Below are positions 55,476 to 64,000 of a stretch of 64,000 nucleotides of DNA, piece after piece. This DNA comes from Idiomarina sp. A28L. GTDB taxonomy: Bacteria; Pseudomonadota; Gammaproteobacteria; Enterobacterales; Alteromonadaceae. Where the stretch lies: the NCBI RefSeq assembly GCF_000218785.1, contig NZ_AFPO01000001.1, positions 62,001 to 126,000 of the forward strand, read 5' to 3'. Below the pieces are notes generated by a model. That model saw only the letters and a list, made by a program, of their open reading frames with translations, was not told the origin of the DNA and did no database searches. The stretch's first letter is position 1, and each line of letters begins with the position of its first letter. The translations under genes and the position numbers were made by a program.

Positions 55476-58172
55476 ATGGCAGAAGTCAAAATCGAAAAAC
55501 TTGCCAGTGATATCGGAACCTCCGTTGATCGCTTGCTCAAACAGCTAAGCGAAGCTGGTATTGAAAAGAAAGATGCTAGCGAAACAGTTTCTGAAGATGA
55601 GAAAGCGCGTTTACTTGCTCATTTGAACAAGGCTCATGGTGGTGATGGAAACTCAGCACCAAGCCGAATGACACTGAAGCGGAAAACCCGTAGTACATTG
55701 AGTATTAACGCCGGACCTGGCAAAGCGAAAGCAGTGCAGGTTGAAGTGCGCAAGAAGCGCACCTACGTGAAGCGTTCTCCAGAAGAAGAGCAGCGTTTAG
55801 AAGATGAGCGTTTAGCGCAAGAAGCTGAACAAGCGCGTTTAGAATCTGAAGCAGCGGCTAAAGCTGAAGTAGAAGCGAAGGCAAAAGCTGATGCGGAAGC
55901 GAAAGCTCGTGCGCAAGCTAAAGCAGAAGCTGAAGCGAAAAAGAAAGAAGCAGATGAAAAACGCAAAGCAGATGTTGCTAAAACTAAAGCACAGCCCCAG
56001 GTAGCCAAATCACCTGAAGAAAAAGCTAAGGCTGAAGCTGCAAAAGTTGAAGCTGAACGTTTGCGTAAAGCGCAAGAGACCGAAACTGCGAAAAAAGTTG
56101 AAGAGGCAGCGAAACTGCAAGCCGAAGAAGCTCGCCGTTTGGCTGAAGAGAATCAATCGCGATGGGAAGAAGAAGAAGCCCGCCGCAAAAAAGCTGAAGC
56201 AGAGGATGTGCACTTCACAACATCTACTACAGCTAAATTTGCCGAAGAACAGCAGGATACGGAAGAAGAACGCCGTGGCCGCCGCACTGCGAAGAAAACT
56301 AAGCGTCGTGGTAAGGATGATGATAAAGATGAATCATCGCGCCGTGAACGCCGCCGTAAGGGCAGCAAGAAAGGCCCAGCAAGCATGCAGCATGGCTTTA
56401 ACAAGCCTGCATCACCAGTTGAACGCATAGTGCGTATCCCTGAAACGATTACTGTTGCTGAATTATCTAGCCGTATGGCAGTAAAAGCCTCTGAAGTTAT
56501 CAAAACCATGATGAAAATGGGTGAAATGGTAACGATTAACCAAGTGCTCGATCAGGAAACTGCATCGCTAGTGGTTGAAGAAATGGGCCATAAGTTCACC
56601 ACGGTTTCAGATAACGAACTTGAGCAATCAGTGTTAGGCGATCGTAGCGATGATGGTGAATTACAGCCACGTGCGCCAGTAGTTACTGTTATGGGTCACG
56701 TTGACCATGGTAAAACATCGTTACTTGATTACATTCGTAAAGCGAAGGTAGCAGATGGCGAGGCTGGTGGTATTACTCAGCACATTGGTGCTTACCACGT
56801 AGATACTGGTCATGGCATGATTACCTTCCTAGATACGCCAGGTCACGCTGCGTTTACCTCTATGCGTGCTCGTGGTGCCAGTGCAACGGATGTTGTAATC
56901 CTTGTGGTTGCAGCCGACGATGGCGTAATGCCTCAAACCGTTGAAGCGGTTCAGCATGCGAAAGCAGCTAAAGTACCGTTGATTGTTGCGGTGAACAAAA
57001 TTGATAAGCCAGAAGCCGATCCAGATCGGGTTAAATCTGAACTTTCTCAACATGATGTTCTTTCCGAAGAATGGGGTGGTGAAACTCAGTTTGTACATGT
57101 ATCTGCGAAAAGCGGTGAGAACATTGATGCGCTATTAGAAGCCATTCTATTGCAATCAGAGCTTCTTGATTTAAAAGCTCATGTTGATGGTATGGCTGCC
57201 GGTATCGTAATTGAATCACGCCTTGATAAAGGCCGTGGCCCAGTTGCTACTATTTTAGTGCAAAGCGGTACATTGAACCGTGGCGATATCGTGTTGTGTG
57301 GTTTGGAATACGGACGTATTCGAGCTATGCGCAACGAGCTTGGCCAAGAAGTTGAGCAAGCAGGCCCTTCAATTCCAGTAGAAATCCTTGGTTTATCAGG
57401 GGTTCCACAGGCTGGTGATGAAGTTGCCGTAGTTAAAGATGAGCGTAAAGCCCGCGAAGTATCAAACTATCGCCAAGGTAAATACCGTGATGTGAAGCTT
57501 GCACGCCAGCAGAAAGCGAAGCTTGAAAACATGTTTAATAGCATGGAAGAAGGCGATGTTTCTGATATGAACTTGGTTATCAAAGCCGATGTTCAAGGTT
57601 CATTAGAAGCAATCAGCGAATCGTTGAACAAGCTTTCTACTGACGAAGTAAAAGTGAACATTATTGGTAGTGGCGTAGGTGGTATTACGGAAACGGATAT
57701 CAGCTTGGCCGGCGCATCGAATGCAATCGTAATCGGCTTCAACGTTCGTGCAGATGCTACCGCACGTAGAATCTCGGAAAACGAAAACATTGAATTACGC
57801 TACTACAGCGTTATTTATGATGTAATTGATGAAGTGCGCCAAGCAATGACCGGTATGTTAGCTCCTGAATTCAAGCAGCAAATTATTGGTTTAGCCGAAG
57901 TTCGTGATGTATTTAAATCACCGAAAATTGGCGCTATTGCCGGTTGTATGGTTACTGAGGGTATTGTAAAACGTTCAGCGCCTATTCGTGTATTACGCGA
58001 TAATGTTGTAATTTACGAAGGTGAGCTAGAATCGTTGCGTCGTTTTAAAGACGACGTACAAGAAGTTCGAAACGGTATGGAGTGTGGTATCGGTGTGAAA
58101 AACTACAACGATGTTCGCGCAGGTGACCAAATCGAAGTATTCGAAACGATTCAAGTTGAGCGTACTCTCTAA
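55476..58172 (+). CDS. infB: Translation initiation factor IF-2
   Basis: 898-aa GTPase that places initiator tRNA in the ribosome. An N-terminal IF2-N domain (1-55) is followed by a long charged region (about 100-310) rich in Lys/Ala/Glu that should form a single alpha helix, a second IF2-N domain (around 320-370), the G domain with [16 protein letters not shown] and NKID, and C-terminal domains ending [20 protein letters not shown] in part. In E. coli internal starts make shorter IF2 forms; I cannot tell here. Confidence 0.97.
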   Translation: MAEVKIEKLASDIGTSVDRLLKQLSEAGIEKKDASETVSEDEKARLLAHLNKAHGGDGNSAPSRMTLKRKTRSTLSINAGPGKAKAVQVEVRKKRTYVKRSPEEEQRLEDERLAQEAEQARLESEAAAKAEVEAKAKADAEAKARAQAKAEAEAKKKEADEKRKADVAKTKAQPQVAKSPEEKAKAEAAKVEAERLRKAQETETAKKVEEAAKLQAEEARRLAEENQSRWEEEEARRKKAEAEDVHFTTSTTAKFAEEQQDTEEERRGRRTAKKTKRRGKDDDKDESSRRERRRKGSKKGPASMQHGFNKPASPVERIVRIPETITVAELSSRMAVKASEVIKTMMKMGEMVTINQVLDQETASLVVEEMGHKFTTVSDNELEQSVLGDRSDDGELQPRAPVVTVMGHVDHGKTSLLDYIRKAKVADGEAGGITQHIGAYHVDTGHGMITFLDTPGHAAFTSMRARGASATDVVILVVAADDGVMPQTVEAVQHAKAAKVPLIVAVNKIDKPEADPDRVKSELSQHDVLSEEWGGETQFVHVSAKSGENIDALLEAILLQSELLDLKAHVDGMAAGIVIESRLDKGRGPVATILVQSGTLNRGDIVLCGLEYGRIRAMRNELGQEVEQAGPSIPVEILGLSGVPQAGDEVAVVKDERKAREVSNYRQGKYRDVKLARQQKAKLENMFNSMEEGDVSDMNLVIKADVQGSLEAISESLNKLSTDEVKVNIIGSGVGGITETDISLAGASNAIVIGFNVRADATARRISENENIELRYYSVIYDVIDEVRQAMTGMLAPEFKQQIIGLAEVRDVFKSPKIGAIAGCMVTEGIVKRSAPIRVLRDNVVIYEGELESLRRFKDDVQEVRNGMECGIGVKNYNDVRAGDQIEVFETIQVERTL

Positions 58173-58185
58173 GCAAAGTATGAAT

Positions 58186-58207
58186 CTCCCCAGCACAAGC
58201 TGGGGAG
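58186..58207 (+). other. GC-rich hairpin between infB and rbfA
   Basis: CTCCCCAGC, loop ACAA, GCTGGGGAG: a 9-bp perfect stem without a T-tract, ending 6 nt before the rbfA Shine-Dalgarno AGGAG. Probably a processing or stabilising element within the operon. Confidence 0.6.
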
Positions 58208-58222
58208 CTTTCAGGAGTTTCA

Positions 58223-58603
58223 ATGAAGAAAGAATATAATCGTACAGATCGATTCTCGCAGCAAATGCAGCGTGAAATCGCAATGATTTTGCAACGAGAA
58301 ATTAAAGATCCACGGGTGGTTATGCCAACCGTGAACGATGTTGAAGTTTCACGAGATCTCGCTTATGCGAAGGTTTTCGTTACCTTCCTGCAAGATGAAG
58401 AAGAGCAAATCAAAGTGGCTCTGCAAGTATTGAATGATGCTTCTGGCTACATCCGCTCATTATTGGGTAAGCGGATTAAATCGCGGATTACACCCAACCT
58501 ACGCTTTGTTCATGATTTTAGCTTATCGGAAGGTATTCGCATGGCGAAACTAGTTCGTGAAGCACGTGAGCAAGATGAAAAGAAAAATAATCAAAACGAT
58601 TAA
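58223..58603 (+). CDS. rbfA: RbfA, 30S ribosome-binding factor
   Basis: 126-aa KH-like protein that matures the 16S rRNA 5' end and supports growth in the cold. [38 protein letters not shown]-like strand and [18 protein letters not shown] are family features. AGGAG lies 6 nt upstream of the ATG. Followed by truB at 17 nt. Confidence 0.95.
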   Translation: MKKEYNRTDRFSQQMQREIAMILQREIKDPRVVMPTVNDVEVSRDLAYAKVFVTFLQDEEEQIKVALQVLNDASGYIRSLLGKRIKSRITPNLRFVHDFSLSEGIRMAKLVREAREQDEKKNNQND

Positions 58604-58620
58604 TCCATTTAGGTGATGAC

Positions 58621-59592
58621 GTGGCGCGGAAAACACGCGGCAGAGCAATTGATGGTGTTATTCTCGTTGATAAACCTATTGGCGAATCATCAAACCGAAT
58701 TCTGCAACAAGTAAAAAGAGCCTTTTATGCCCAAAAAGCGGGCCATACCGGCGCTCTAGATCCTCTCGCTACAGGCATGCTGCCAGTATGCTTAGGCGAA
58801 TCAACCAAGTTTGCCCAATTTCTACTCGATGCTGATAAAGCCTATCGAGTCGTTGCTGAGCTTGGTATTCGTACTAACACTAGCGATGCGGATGGCGAAG
58901 TAGTTGAACGCAAAGATGTTCATGTTACTGCTGAACAGGTTCAACAAGCACTTCCTCAGTTTCGCGGTGATATCAAACAGGTTCCATCAATGTTTTCGGC
59001 TTTGAAGCATGAGGGTAAGCCGCTATACGATTATGCTCGACGTGGTATCACAATCGAGCGTGAAGCAAGGCCTATCACTATCTACAGCCTTGAAGTAGTG
59101 AGTATTGATTTACCTTTCGTTACTCTTGATGTGCGTTGTAGTAAAGGAACTTACATTCGTTCTTTAGTGGATGATTTAGGCCAAGCTCTGGGTTGTGGGG
59201 CGTATGTGAAGAGCTTGCATCGAACTGCGGTTGGCGATTATCCAAGTGCGGATATGGTGCCACTAGCCGATTTACAAGCCATGGTAGCCGAACGCGATGA
59301 TCCTGCGGCGTTTGATTATGCAGCGCTTGATGCGCTGTTGCTGCCTATCGATGCGCCGGTTACACAACTGCCACAAATGTTAGTTACGCAAGAAGATGGC
59401 TATGCACTTTTACATGGACAACCGTTAAGTGAACCACCAGAGCCAATATATGAAAGTGGTGAACGAGCAGTTGCGGCGCCGTTAGTGCGAATACGCATAC
59501 AAGCTACCGGGCAATTTTTGGGTGTGGCTGAACGCCGGCCTACCGGAGAATATTGGCCGAAACGAGTATTGGTATTACCAGGTTCTCAATAA
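58621..59592 (+). CDS. truB: TruB, tRNA pseudouridine-55 synthase
   Basis: 323-aa enzyme that forms pseudouridine 55 in the T loop of tRNAs. Catalytic D47 in [16 protein letters not shown], the [10 protein letters not shown] strand and the [15 protein letters not shown] motif are visible; a PUA-like C-terminal domain follows. GTG start with AGGTGA upstream. The length is close to E. coli TruB (314). Confidence 0.95.
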   Translation: MARKTRGRAIDGVILVDKPIGESSNRILQQVKRAFYAQKAGHTGALDPLATGMLPVCLGESTKFAQFLLDADKAYRVVAELGIRTNTSDADGEVVERKDVHVTAEQVQQALPQFRGDIKQVPSMFSALKHEGKPLYDYARRGITIEREARPITIYSLEVVSIDLPFVTLDVRCSKGTYIRSLVDDLGQALGCGAYVKSLHRTAVGDYPSADMVPLADLQAMVAERDDPAAFDYAALDALLLPIDAPVTQLPQMLVTQEDGYALLHGQPLSEPPEPIYESGERAVAAPLVRIRIQATGQFLGVAERRPTGEYWPKRVLVLPGSQ

Positions 59593-59593
59593 T

Positions 59594-59624
59594 AGAGGTT
59601 TTGCGGCTGCGGCCTCTTGTTTTT
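59594..59624 (+). terminator. Terminator after truB
   Basis: AGAGG and CCTCT pair (with a further G-C-rich interior) and are followed by TTGTTTT. Its T-tract overlaps the -35 box of the rpsO promoter. Confidence 0.6.
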
Positions 59625-59645
59625 AGTTCTTTGGGTGCGTATAAT
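59617..59645 (+). promoter_or_regulatory. rpsO promoter
   Basis: TTGTTT (59617-59622), 17 nt, TATAAT (59640-59645), then a GC-rich discriminator (TCGCGCTC). Fits a ribosomal-protein promoter. Confidence 0.65.
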
Positions 59646-59708
59646 TCGCGCTCTTCGCTTGGGCTGAATTAGTGATTGGCTCGGGCATCATTAAACTGGA
59701 GTAACATT

Positions 59709-59978
59709 ATGTCACTAAATGCAGAAACTAAAGCTCAGATCGTAAAAGATTTCGCACGTGCAGAAGGCGATACAGGTTCACCTGAAGTTCAGGTAGCTCT
59801 GTTAACCGCGCAAATCAACCATTTGCAAGGTCACTTCAAAAAGCACATCCACGATCACCATTCGCGTCGTGGTTTGTTGCGTATGGTAAGCCAACGTCGT
59901 AAATTGTTGGATTACTTAAAGCGTAAAAACGAAGTTAGTTATTTAGACGTTATCAAACGTTTAGAATTACGTCGTTAA
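59709..59978 (+). CDS. rpsO: 30S ribosomal protein S15
   Basis: 89-aa protein, same length as E. coli S15. [28 protein letters not shown] in opening shape, [35 protein letters not shown]-type helices that bind 16S rRNA. ATG 59709 has GGAG 9 nt upstream; an upstream in-frame extension to 59676 is not family-like. rpsO-pnp order as in E. coli. Confidence 0.97.
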   Translation: MSLNAETKAQIVKDFARAEGDTGSPEVQVALLTAQINHLQGHFKKHIHDHHSRRGLLRMVSQRRKLLDYLKRKNEVSYLDVIKRLELRR

Positions 59979-59987
59979 TAACGCACA

Positions 59988-60017
59988 CAAAGGGGCCTTC
60001 GGGCCCCTTTGTTGTTT
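59988..60017 (+). terminator. Terminator after rpsO with UUCG tetraloop
   Basis: 10-bp perfect stem CAAAGGGGCC/GGCCCCTTTG closed by TTCG, followed by TTGTTTTC. Separates rpsO from pnp. Confidence 0.88.
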
Positions 60018-60089
60018 TCGAGCACTAAGTTTCGATAAGATGTATGCAGATGCTTTGCCATTGTATTTCGTTGTTGGCCAAGTATCCGT

Positions 60090-60181
60090 TATAATGGTTA
60101 CGAAAATTGAAAAGTAAGAAAGCACAGGGCCCAGAAAAGAAAGGGCAAATTTGAGAAAGTAAGTTAAAGGAAAAAGAAAAC
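60090..60181 (+). promoter_or_regulatory. pnp promoter box and leader
   Basis: TATAAT at 60090-60095, with a poor -35, is followed by an ~80-nt A-rich leader containing GGGCCC and GGGC segments. In E. coli the pnp leader is an RNase III/PNPase autoregulation site; no comparable long stem is evident here. Confidence 0.4.
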
Positions 60182-62290
60182 GTGAATCCGATTATTAAAC
60201 AATTTCAGTATGGCCAACACACGGTAACCTTAGAAACGGGCGCTATTGCTCGTCAAGCAACAGGTGCTGTTATGGCAAGCATGGATGACACAACAGTATT
60301 AGTGACCGTAGTGGGCAAAAAAGAAGCCCGAGCCGATGTTGATTTCTTCCCATTGACCGTAAATTACCAAGAGCGTACTTACGCCGCGGGTAAAATTCCA
60401 GGTGGCTTCTTCAAGCGTGAAGGCCGCCCATCAGAAAATGAAACGTTAACCTGTCGATTAATCGATCGGCCAATTCGCCCTTTATTCCCAGATGGCTTTT
60501 ATAACGAAGTTCAGGTTATCGCTACTGTAATATCTTTGAACCCAGAAGTAAGCCCAGATATCGTGGCTTTAATTGGTACTTCTGCAGCGTTAGCTATTTC
60601 CGGCATTCCGTTTAACGGACCGATAGGTGCTGCACGCGTAGGTGTGGTTAATAACGAATACGTGTTAAACCCAACGCCAACGGAATTAAGTACTTCTGAA
60701 CTTGATTTGGTTGTAGCCGGTACTGAAGCAGCCGTGCTAATGGTTGAATCGGAAGCAAACTTATTAAGTGAAGACGTAATGCTTGGCGCGGTAATGTATG
60801 GCCATGAGCAAATGCAATCAGTAGTTTCTGCGATCAACGAGTTTGCTGCTGAAGTAAATACCCCGAAATGGGATTGGCAGGCACCAGCAAAAAATGAACC
60901 ACTTATCGCTGCAATTAAAGAATTAGCCGAAGGTAAAATCGGGGAAGCATATCGCATCACTGATAAAGGTGAGCGTAAAGCTGCCCTTGGTGTTGCATTG
61001 AAAGAAGTAATTGTTGAGCTGAAAGCAAAAGGCGAAGAGATTAATGATAAAGAAGTTGGCGATATCTTCCACGCGTTAGAATCAAAAGTTGTGCGTACTC
61101 GCATTACAGCTGGCGAGCCGCGTATTGATGGGCGTGAACCGGATATGATTCGTGCGATTAACGTAGGCACTGGTGTACTTCCGCGCGTGCATGGTTCTTC
61201 AGTGTTTACCCGTGGTGAAACGCAAGCAATTGTGGCCGCTACTTTGGGTACAGAGCGTGATGCTCAGAATATTGATGAAATTATGGGCCCACGTACTGAT
61301 CGTTTCATGCTGCATTACAATTTCCCTCCGTACTGTGTGGGTGAAACTGGTATGGTAGGCGTGCCTAAGCGTCGCGAGATTGGCCATGGCCGTTTAGCGA
61401 AGCGCGGTGTATTGGCAGTAATGCCAAGCGTTGATGAATTCCCATATACGGTGCGTGTTGTTTCTGAAATCACCGAATCAAACGGTTCAAGCTCAATGGC
61501 TTCTGTTTGTGGTACTTCGTTAGCATTAATGGATGCTGGTGTACCAATTAAAGCTTCTGTTGCGGGTATCGCAATGGGCTTGGTGAAAGAAGGTGATAAA
61601 TTCGTAGTGCTTTCAGATATCCTTGGCGATGAAGATCACCTTGGCGATATGGATTTCAAAGTGGCCGGTAGCAGCACTGGTATTACCGCTTTGCAAATGG
61701 ATATCAAAATTGAAGGGATTACCAAAGAAATAATGCAACAAGCCTTGGCACAGGCCAAAGCTGCTCGTTTGCACATTCTTTCAGTAATGGACCAAGCCAT
61801 CAGCACAGCACGTGATGATGTATCTGATTTTGCTCCACGTTTCCACATCATGAAAATCAACCCAGAGAAGATTCGTGATGTAATTGGTAAAGGTGGCGCG
61901 GTGATTCGTGAACTTACAGAATCAACCGGTACAACTATCGAAATCGATGACGATGGTACGATTAAAATTGCAGCTACTGATGATGCTTCTGCACAAAATG
62001 CAGTTAAGCGTATTGAAGCATTAACTGCTGAAGTTGAAGTAGGGCGTATCTACGAAGGTAAAGTTGCACGTATCGTTGATTTCGGTGCGTTTGTAACCAT
62101 TCTTCCAGGTAAAGATGGCTTAGTACATATTTCTCAAATCAGCGATAAGCGCGTTGAAGATGTAAATGAGTACTTAACGGTTGGCCAAACGGTTCCAGTA
62201 AAAGTATTGGAAATCGATCGCCAAGGCCGCGTGCGTTTGAGCATGAAAGAAGCTCAGGAAGCACCAGCTGGTGAAGCCGAAGCTGAGTAA
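60182..62290 (+). CDS. pnp: Polynucleotide phosphorylase
   Basis: 702-aa 3'-5' phosphorolytic exoribonuclease and degradosome component. Two RNase PH domains (about 10-230 and 320-545), KH domain with [17 protein letters not shown] (about 555-615) and S1 domain with [13 protein letters not shown] (about 620-690). Start is GTG 60182 with AAAGGA about 11 nt upstream, a weak site that may aid autoregulation. Length near E. coli PNPase (711). Confidence 0.97.
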   Translation: MNPIIKQFQYGQHTVTLETGAIARQATGAVMASMDDTTVLVTVVGKKEARADVDFFPLTVNYQERTYAAGKIPGGFFKREGRPSENETLTCRLIDRPIRPLFPDGFYNEVQVIATVISLNPEVSPDIVALIGTSAALAISGIPFNGPIGAARVGVVNNEYVLNPTPTELSTSELDLVVAGTEAAVLMVESEANLLSEDVMLGAVMYGHEQMQSVVSAINEFAAEVNTPKWDWQAPAKNEPLIAAIKELAEGKIGEAYRITDKGERKAALGVALKEVIVELKAKGEEINDKEVGDIFHALESKVVRTRITAGEPRIDGREPDMIRAINVGTGVLPRVHGSSVFTRGETQAIVAATLGTERDAQNIDEIMGPRTDRFMLHYNFPPYCVGETGMVGVPKRREIGHGRLAKRGVLAVMPSVDEFPYTVRVVSEITESNGSSSMASVCGTSLALMDAGVPIKASVAGIAMGLVKEGDKFVVLSDILGDEDHLGDMDFKVAGSSTGITALQMDIKIEGITKEIMQQALAQAKAARLHILSVMDQAISTARDDVSDFAPRFHIMKINPEKIRDVIGKGGAVIRELTESTGTTIEIDDDGTIKIAATDDASAQNAVKRIEALTAEVEVGRIYEGKVARIVDFGAFVTILPGKDGLVHISQISDKRVEDVNEYLTVGQTVPVKVLEIDRQGRVRLSMKEAQEAPAGEAEAE

Positions 62291-62319
62291 TTGCTGCAAA
62301 GCTAATTGGTAGTAATCGT

Positions 62320-62353
62320 AAAAGCCGCAGAAGTTAATTTCTGCGGCTTTTTT
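62320..62353 (+). terminator. Intrinsic terminator after pnp
   Basis: AAAAGCCGCAGAA, short loop, TTCTGCGGCTTTTTT. Confidence 0.92.
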
Positions 62354-62409
62354 GTAATTGCTATCTGTGGTGTAATGATTTAATAGATTTTCTATTTGGA
62401 GTGCAGATT

Positions 62410-63357
62410 GTGAAGCGAGCGGTTTTTAGTAAACAAACAAGTTTAGTATTTGGCTTAGCAATGAGTGCATTACTAATTTCGGGTTGTGCGGTATCTCCAA
62501 GTGAACCAGCGGTTAACGGCAGTTCTGAGGAAAATATTGAGGTAGCAGGGCATCGAGACGCGCAGCTTTACTTAGTAGAGCCGCTGCCGGCCGACCAAAA
62601 TATGGAAATCGAATTATTGCAACTCACAGAAATACTTTACAGCGCAGATCTTGATGATGAGCAACGCGCAAGTGTTCTGCACCGCCGTGCGGTTACCTTC
62701 GATTACTTGGGTTTAAAAACCTTGGCGCTAGTTGATATTAACCAAGCTATCGAACTTAAACCTGATATGGCTGATGCCTATCATTCATTGGGAATCTACT
62801 TTGCTGAACGCGGCGAATACAATGGTGCGTTTGAAGCTTTTGATAGTGTTATTGAGTTAAATCCTAATCATGATTATGTGTATTTGAACCGTGGTTTAGC
62901 GGCCTATTATAATGGCCAATTCAGTTTAGCCATGAGTGATTTTGCCGATCATTACTTTCAAAATATTGAAGATCCATTCCGAGTAATGTGGTACTACTTT
63001 GCCGCTAAAGAAATTGATTCGGGAAGAGCGGAAGAGCAAATCAGAGAGCAATGGCAACAAGCCAACGGCGATGCTTGGGGCCAGAAGATTTTGGCCTACC
63101 TTGTGAATGAAGTAAGTGAAGATGATTTAATTCGCGAGGCTTTTGCCGGTAGTGATGATCAAACCCAACTAAATTACCGGTTATGCGAAGCCTATTTTTA
63201 TATGGGTAAAGTAGCCGCGGCACAAGGGCAAAACTACAACGCCTTAAATTATTTTAAGCTAGCGCTTTCTACTAACGTATACCCATATCTCGAGCATCGC
63301 TATGCCCGCTCTGAAATCGCGCGATTACGTGAGAGTATCCGCACCGAGCAGGATTAA
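62410..63357 (+). CDS. nlpI: NlpI, TPR lipoprotein
   Basis: 315-aa outer-membrane lipoprotein with tetratricopeptide repeats (about 60-200; AYHSLGIYFAERGEYNGAFE, YLNRGLAAYYNGQFSLAMSD). In E. coli NlpI guides the Prc protease to peptidoglycan hydrolases. Lipobox ISGC follows a hydrophobic stretch. GTG 62410 (MKRAVFSKQTSLVFG) has GGAG 8 nt upstream, while GTG 62401 overlaps that site and is less likely. pnp-nlpI adjacency as in E. coli. Confidence 0.93.
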   Translation: MKRAVFSKQTSLVFGLAMSALLISGCAVSPSEPAVNGSSEENIEVAGHRDAQLYLVEPLPADQNMEIELLQLTEILYSADLDDEQRASVLHRRAVTFDYLGLKTLALVDINQAIELKPDMADAYHSLGIYFAERGEYNGAFEAFDSVIELNPNHDYVYLNRGLAAYYNGQFSLAMSDFADHYFQNIEDPFRVMWYYFAAKEIDSGRAEEQIREQWQQANGDAWGQKILAYLVNEVSEDDLIREAFAGSDDQTQLNYRLCEAYFYMGKVAAAQGQNYNALNYFKLALSTNVYPYLEHRYARSEIARLRESIRTEQD

Positions 63358-63363
63358 TAGATC

Positions 63364-63999
63364 TTGCGTGCAAAAGCACAACAAGCTTTGAGGGTACTTG
63401 GTATTGTTATCGCCCTAGTATTACTGGTGATATTACTGCTCAGGCTAATTGGCCCACCAGTATCGATTCAGTTAGAAGGGTTGGCTACCAATACGCTAAA
63501 TGAATCGCAAGTTGAGCTTTCTCAGCCACGTGTTATTGCAGAGGCTGAACATTGCGATATAGCGCTGAACTTTCATGGTCAGGAAGATGATTTTCTACTG
63601 GCGCAATATTGGCATCAGCGATTAATTGAAACGTTACTACCTGCCACTGCATCTGAAAATAGCACTGATCGGCAGAGCGAAGTAGCGGCAAACGTATCAT
63701 TTTGCGCGGTTCTGCGGCACGATCTTTATACATCCGATTGCCATGAGCAGTTAGGCAGAGCTTGGTGTACTCCTAAGATTTCATATGGTGAGAGCACTGA
63801 GAACATCATCAATAAAAACAATGCACCAAGCGATAGCTTTCTTTCGAAACCACAAATTCATATTGTATTAACTGATTCAGGTTTAGCGAATACTCGCAAT
63901 GGCGTGGTTTTTATCAAACGAAATGCCAGTGTACAAGTTTTGCAACATGAACTTGGGCATGCGTTGGGGCTAGCCGATGAATATGCAATGCACCCAGAT
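63364..63999 (+). CDS. Membrane-anchored zincin metalloprotease (partial, runs off window end)
   Basis: At least 212 residues, open to the window edge. TTG 63364 starts a short basic N-terminus, one transmembrane helix (about residues 11-30, VLGIVIALVLLVILLLRLIG) and a likely periplasmic part with cysteine pairs (CDIAL, SFCAVLRHD, DCHEQ, WCTPK). HELGHALGLADEY begins at H195: HExxHxxGxxD, the extended zinc motif of metzincin-type peptidases with D in place of the third His. It lies 6 nt after nlpI, so it is probably co-transcribed. The family is not recognised; this is not part of the usual E. coli pnp-nlpI-deaD order. Confidence 0.75.
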   Translation, partial: MRAKAQQALRVLGIVIALVLLVILLLRLIGPPVSIQLEGLATNTLNESQVELSQPRVIAEAEHCDIALNFHGQEDDFLLAQYWHQRLIETLLPATASENSTDRQSEVAANVSFCAVLRHDLYTSDCHEQLGRAWCTPKISYGESTENIINKNNAPSDSFLSKPQIHIVLTDSGLANTRNGVVFIKRNASVQVLQHELGHALGLADEYAMHPD

Positions 64000-64000
64000 T

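Noticed and set aside
56010-56509. Overlapping Lys/Ser/Phe-rich frames inside infB
   Set aside because: Shadows of the biased KAEA-rich IF-2 linker in other frames.

Overview
The window is a gammaproteobacterial chromosome segment, about 45% GC by eye. The best fit is a marine Alteromonadales-type organism; an Idiomarinaceae-like genus is possible, but I cannot fix it from sequence alone. The evidence is gene order: tig-clpP-clpX-lon-hupB-ppiD, grpE-dnaK-dnaJ, dapB-carA-carB-greA-yhbY-rlmE-ftsH-folP-glmM-tpiA-secG-tRNALeu-tRNAfMet-rimP-nusA-infB-rbfA-truB-rpsO-pnp-nlpI, much of it shared with E. coli. FadI/FadJ, BamE, NlpI and RlmE also point to Gammaproteobacteria. No insertion sequence, integrase, CRISPR array or rRNA operon was found.

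Layout. 1-632: 3' part-missing folD on the minus strand. 873-1294: a tRNA operon Pro-Arg-His-Pro with a strong GC-discriminator promoter. 1413-6889: five genes that look like accessory cargo (a QEGLA zincin, a PLP C-S lyase, a YigZ protein, an odd lipoprotein, a GAF-GGDEF protein with a degenerate GGDEF motif). 7285-15636: protein quality control (trigger factor, ClpP, ClpX, Lon, HU-beta, PpiD). 15746-22786: a tightly overlapping minus-strand MoxR/Bat operon. 22910-26352: fadI-fadJ behind a FadR-type operator. 26497-32796: a small membrane protein, then on the minus strand an M16 peptidase, BamE, RecN (LexA box) and NadK. 33004-37935: grpE, dnaK, dnaJ and an M48 lipoprotein protease. 38058-45258: a dicarboxylate/amino-acid symporter, dapB, carA, carB, greA. 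45427-46296: a divergent pair of phage-like HTH regulators around a long palindrome. 46341-63357: yhbY, then the rlmE-to-nlpI housekeeping run. 63364-64000: the start of a membrane-anchored zincin, cut by the window end.

The window is rich in proteostasis genes. Four sites close to the sigma-32 consensus sit in front of lon, grpE, dnaK and rlmE-ftsH, so a heat-shock circuit can be read directly. Other readable regulation: LexA at recN, FadR at fadI, a palindrome over the hupB promoter, and a terminator hairpin with an overlapping short ORF in the carA leader. Starts were re-chosen where a Shine-Dalgarno site or family alignment favoured an internal codon; several genes use GTG or TTG.
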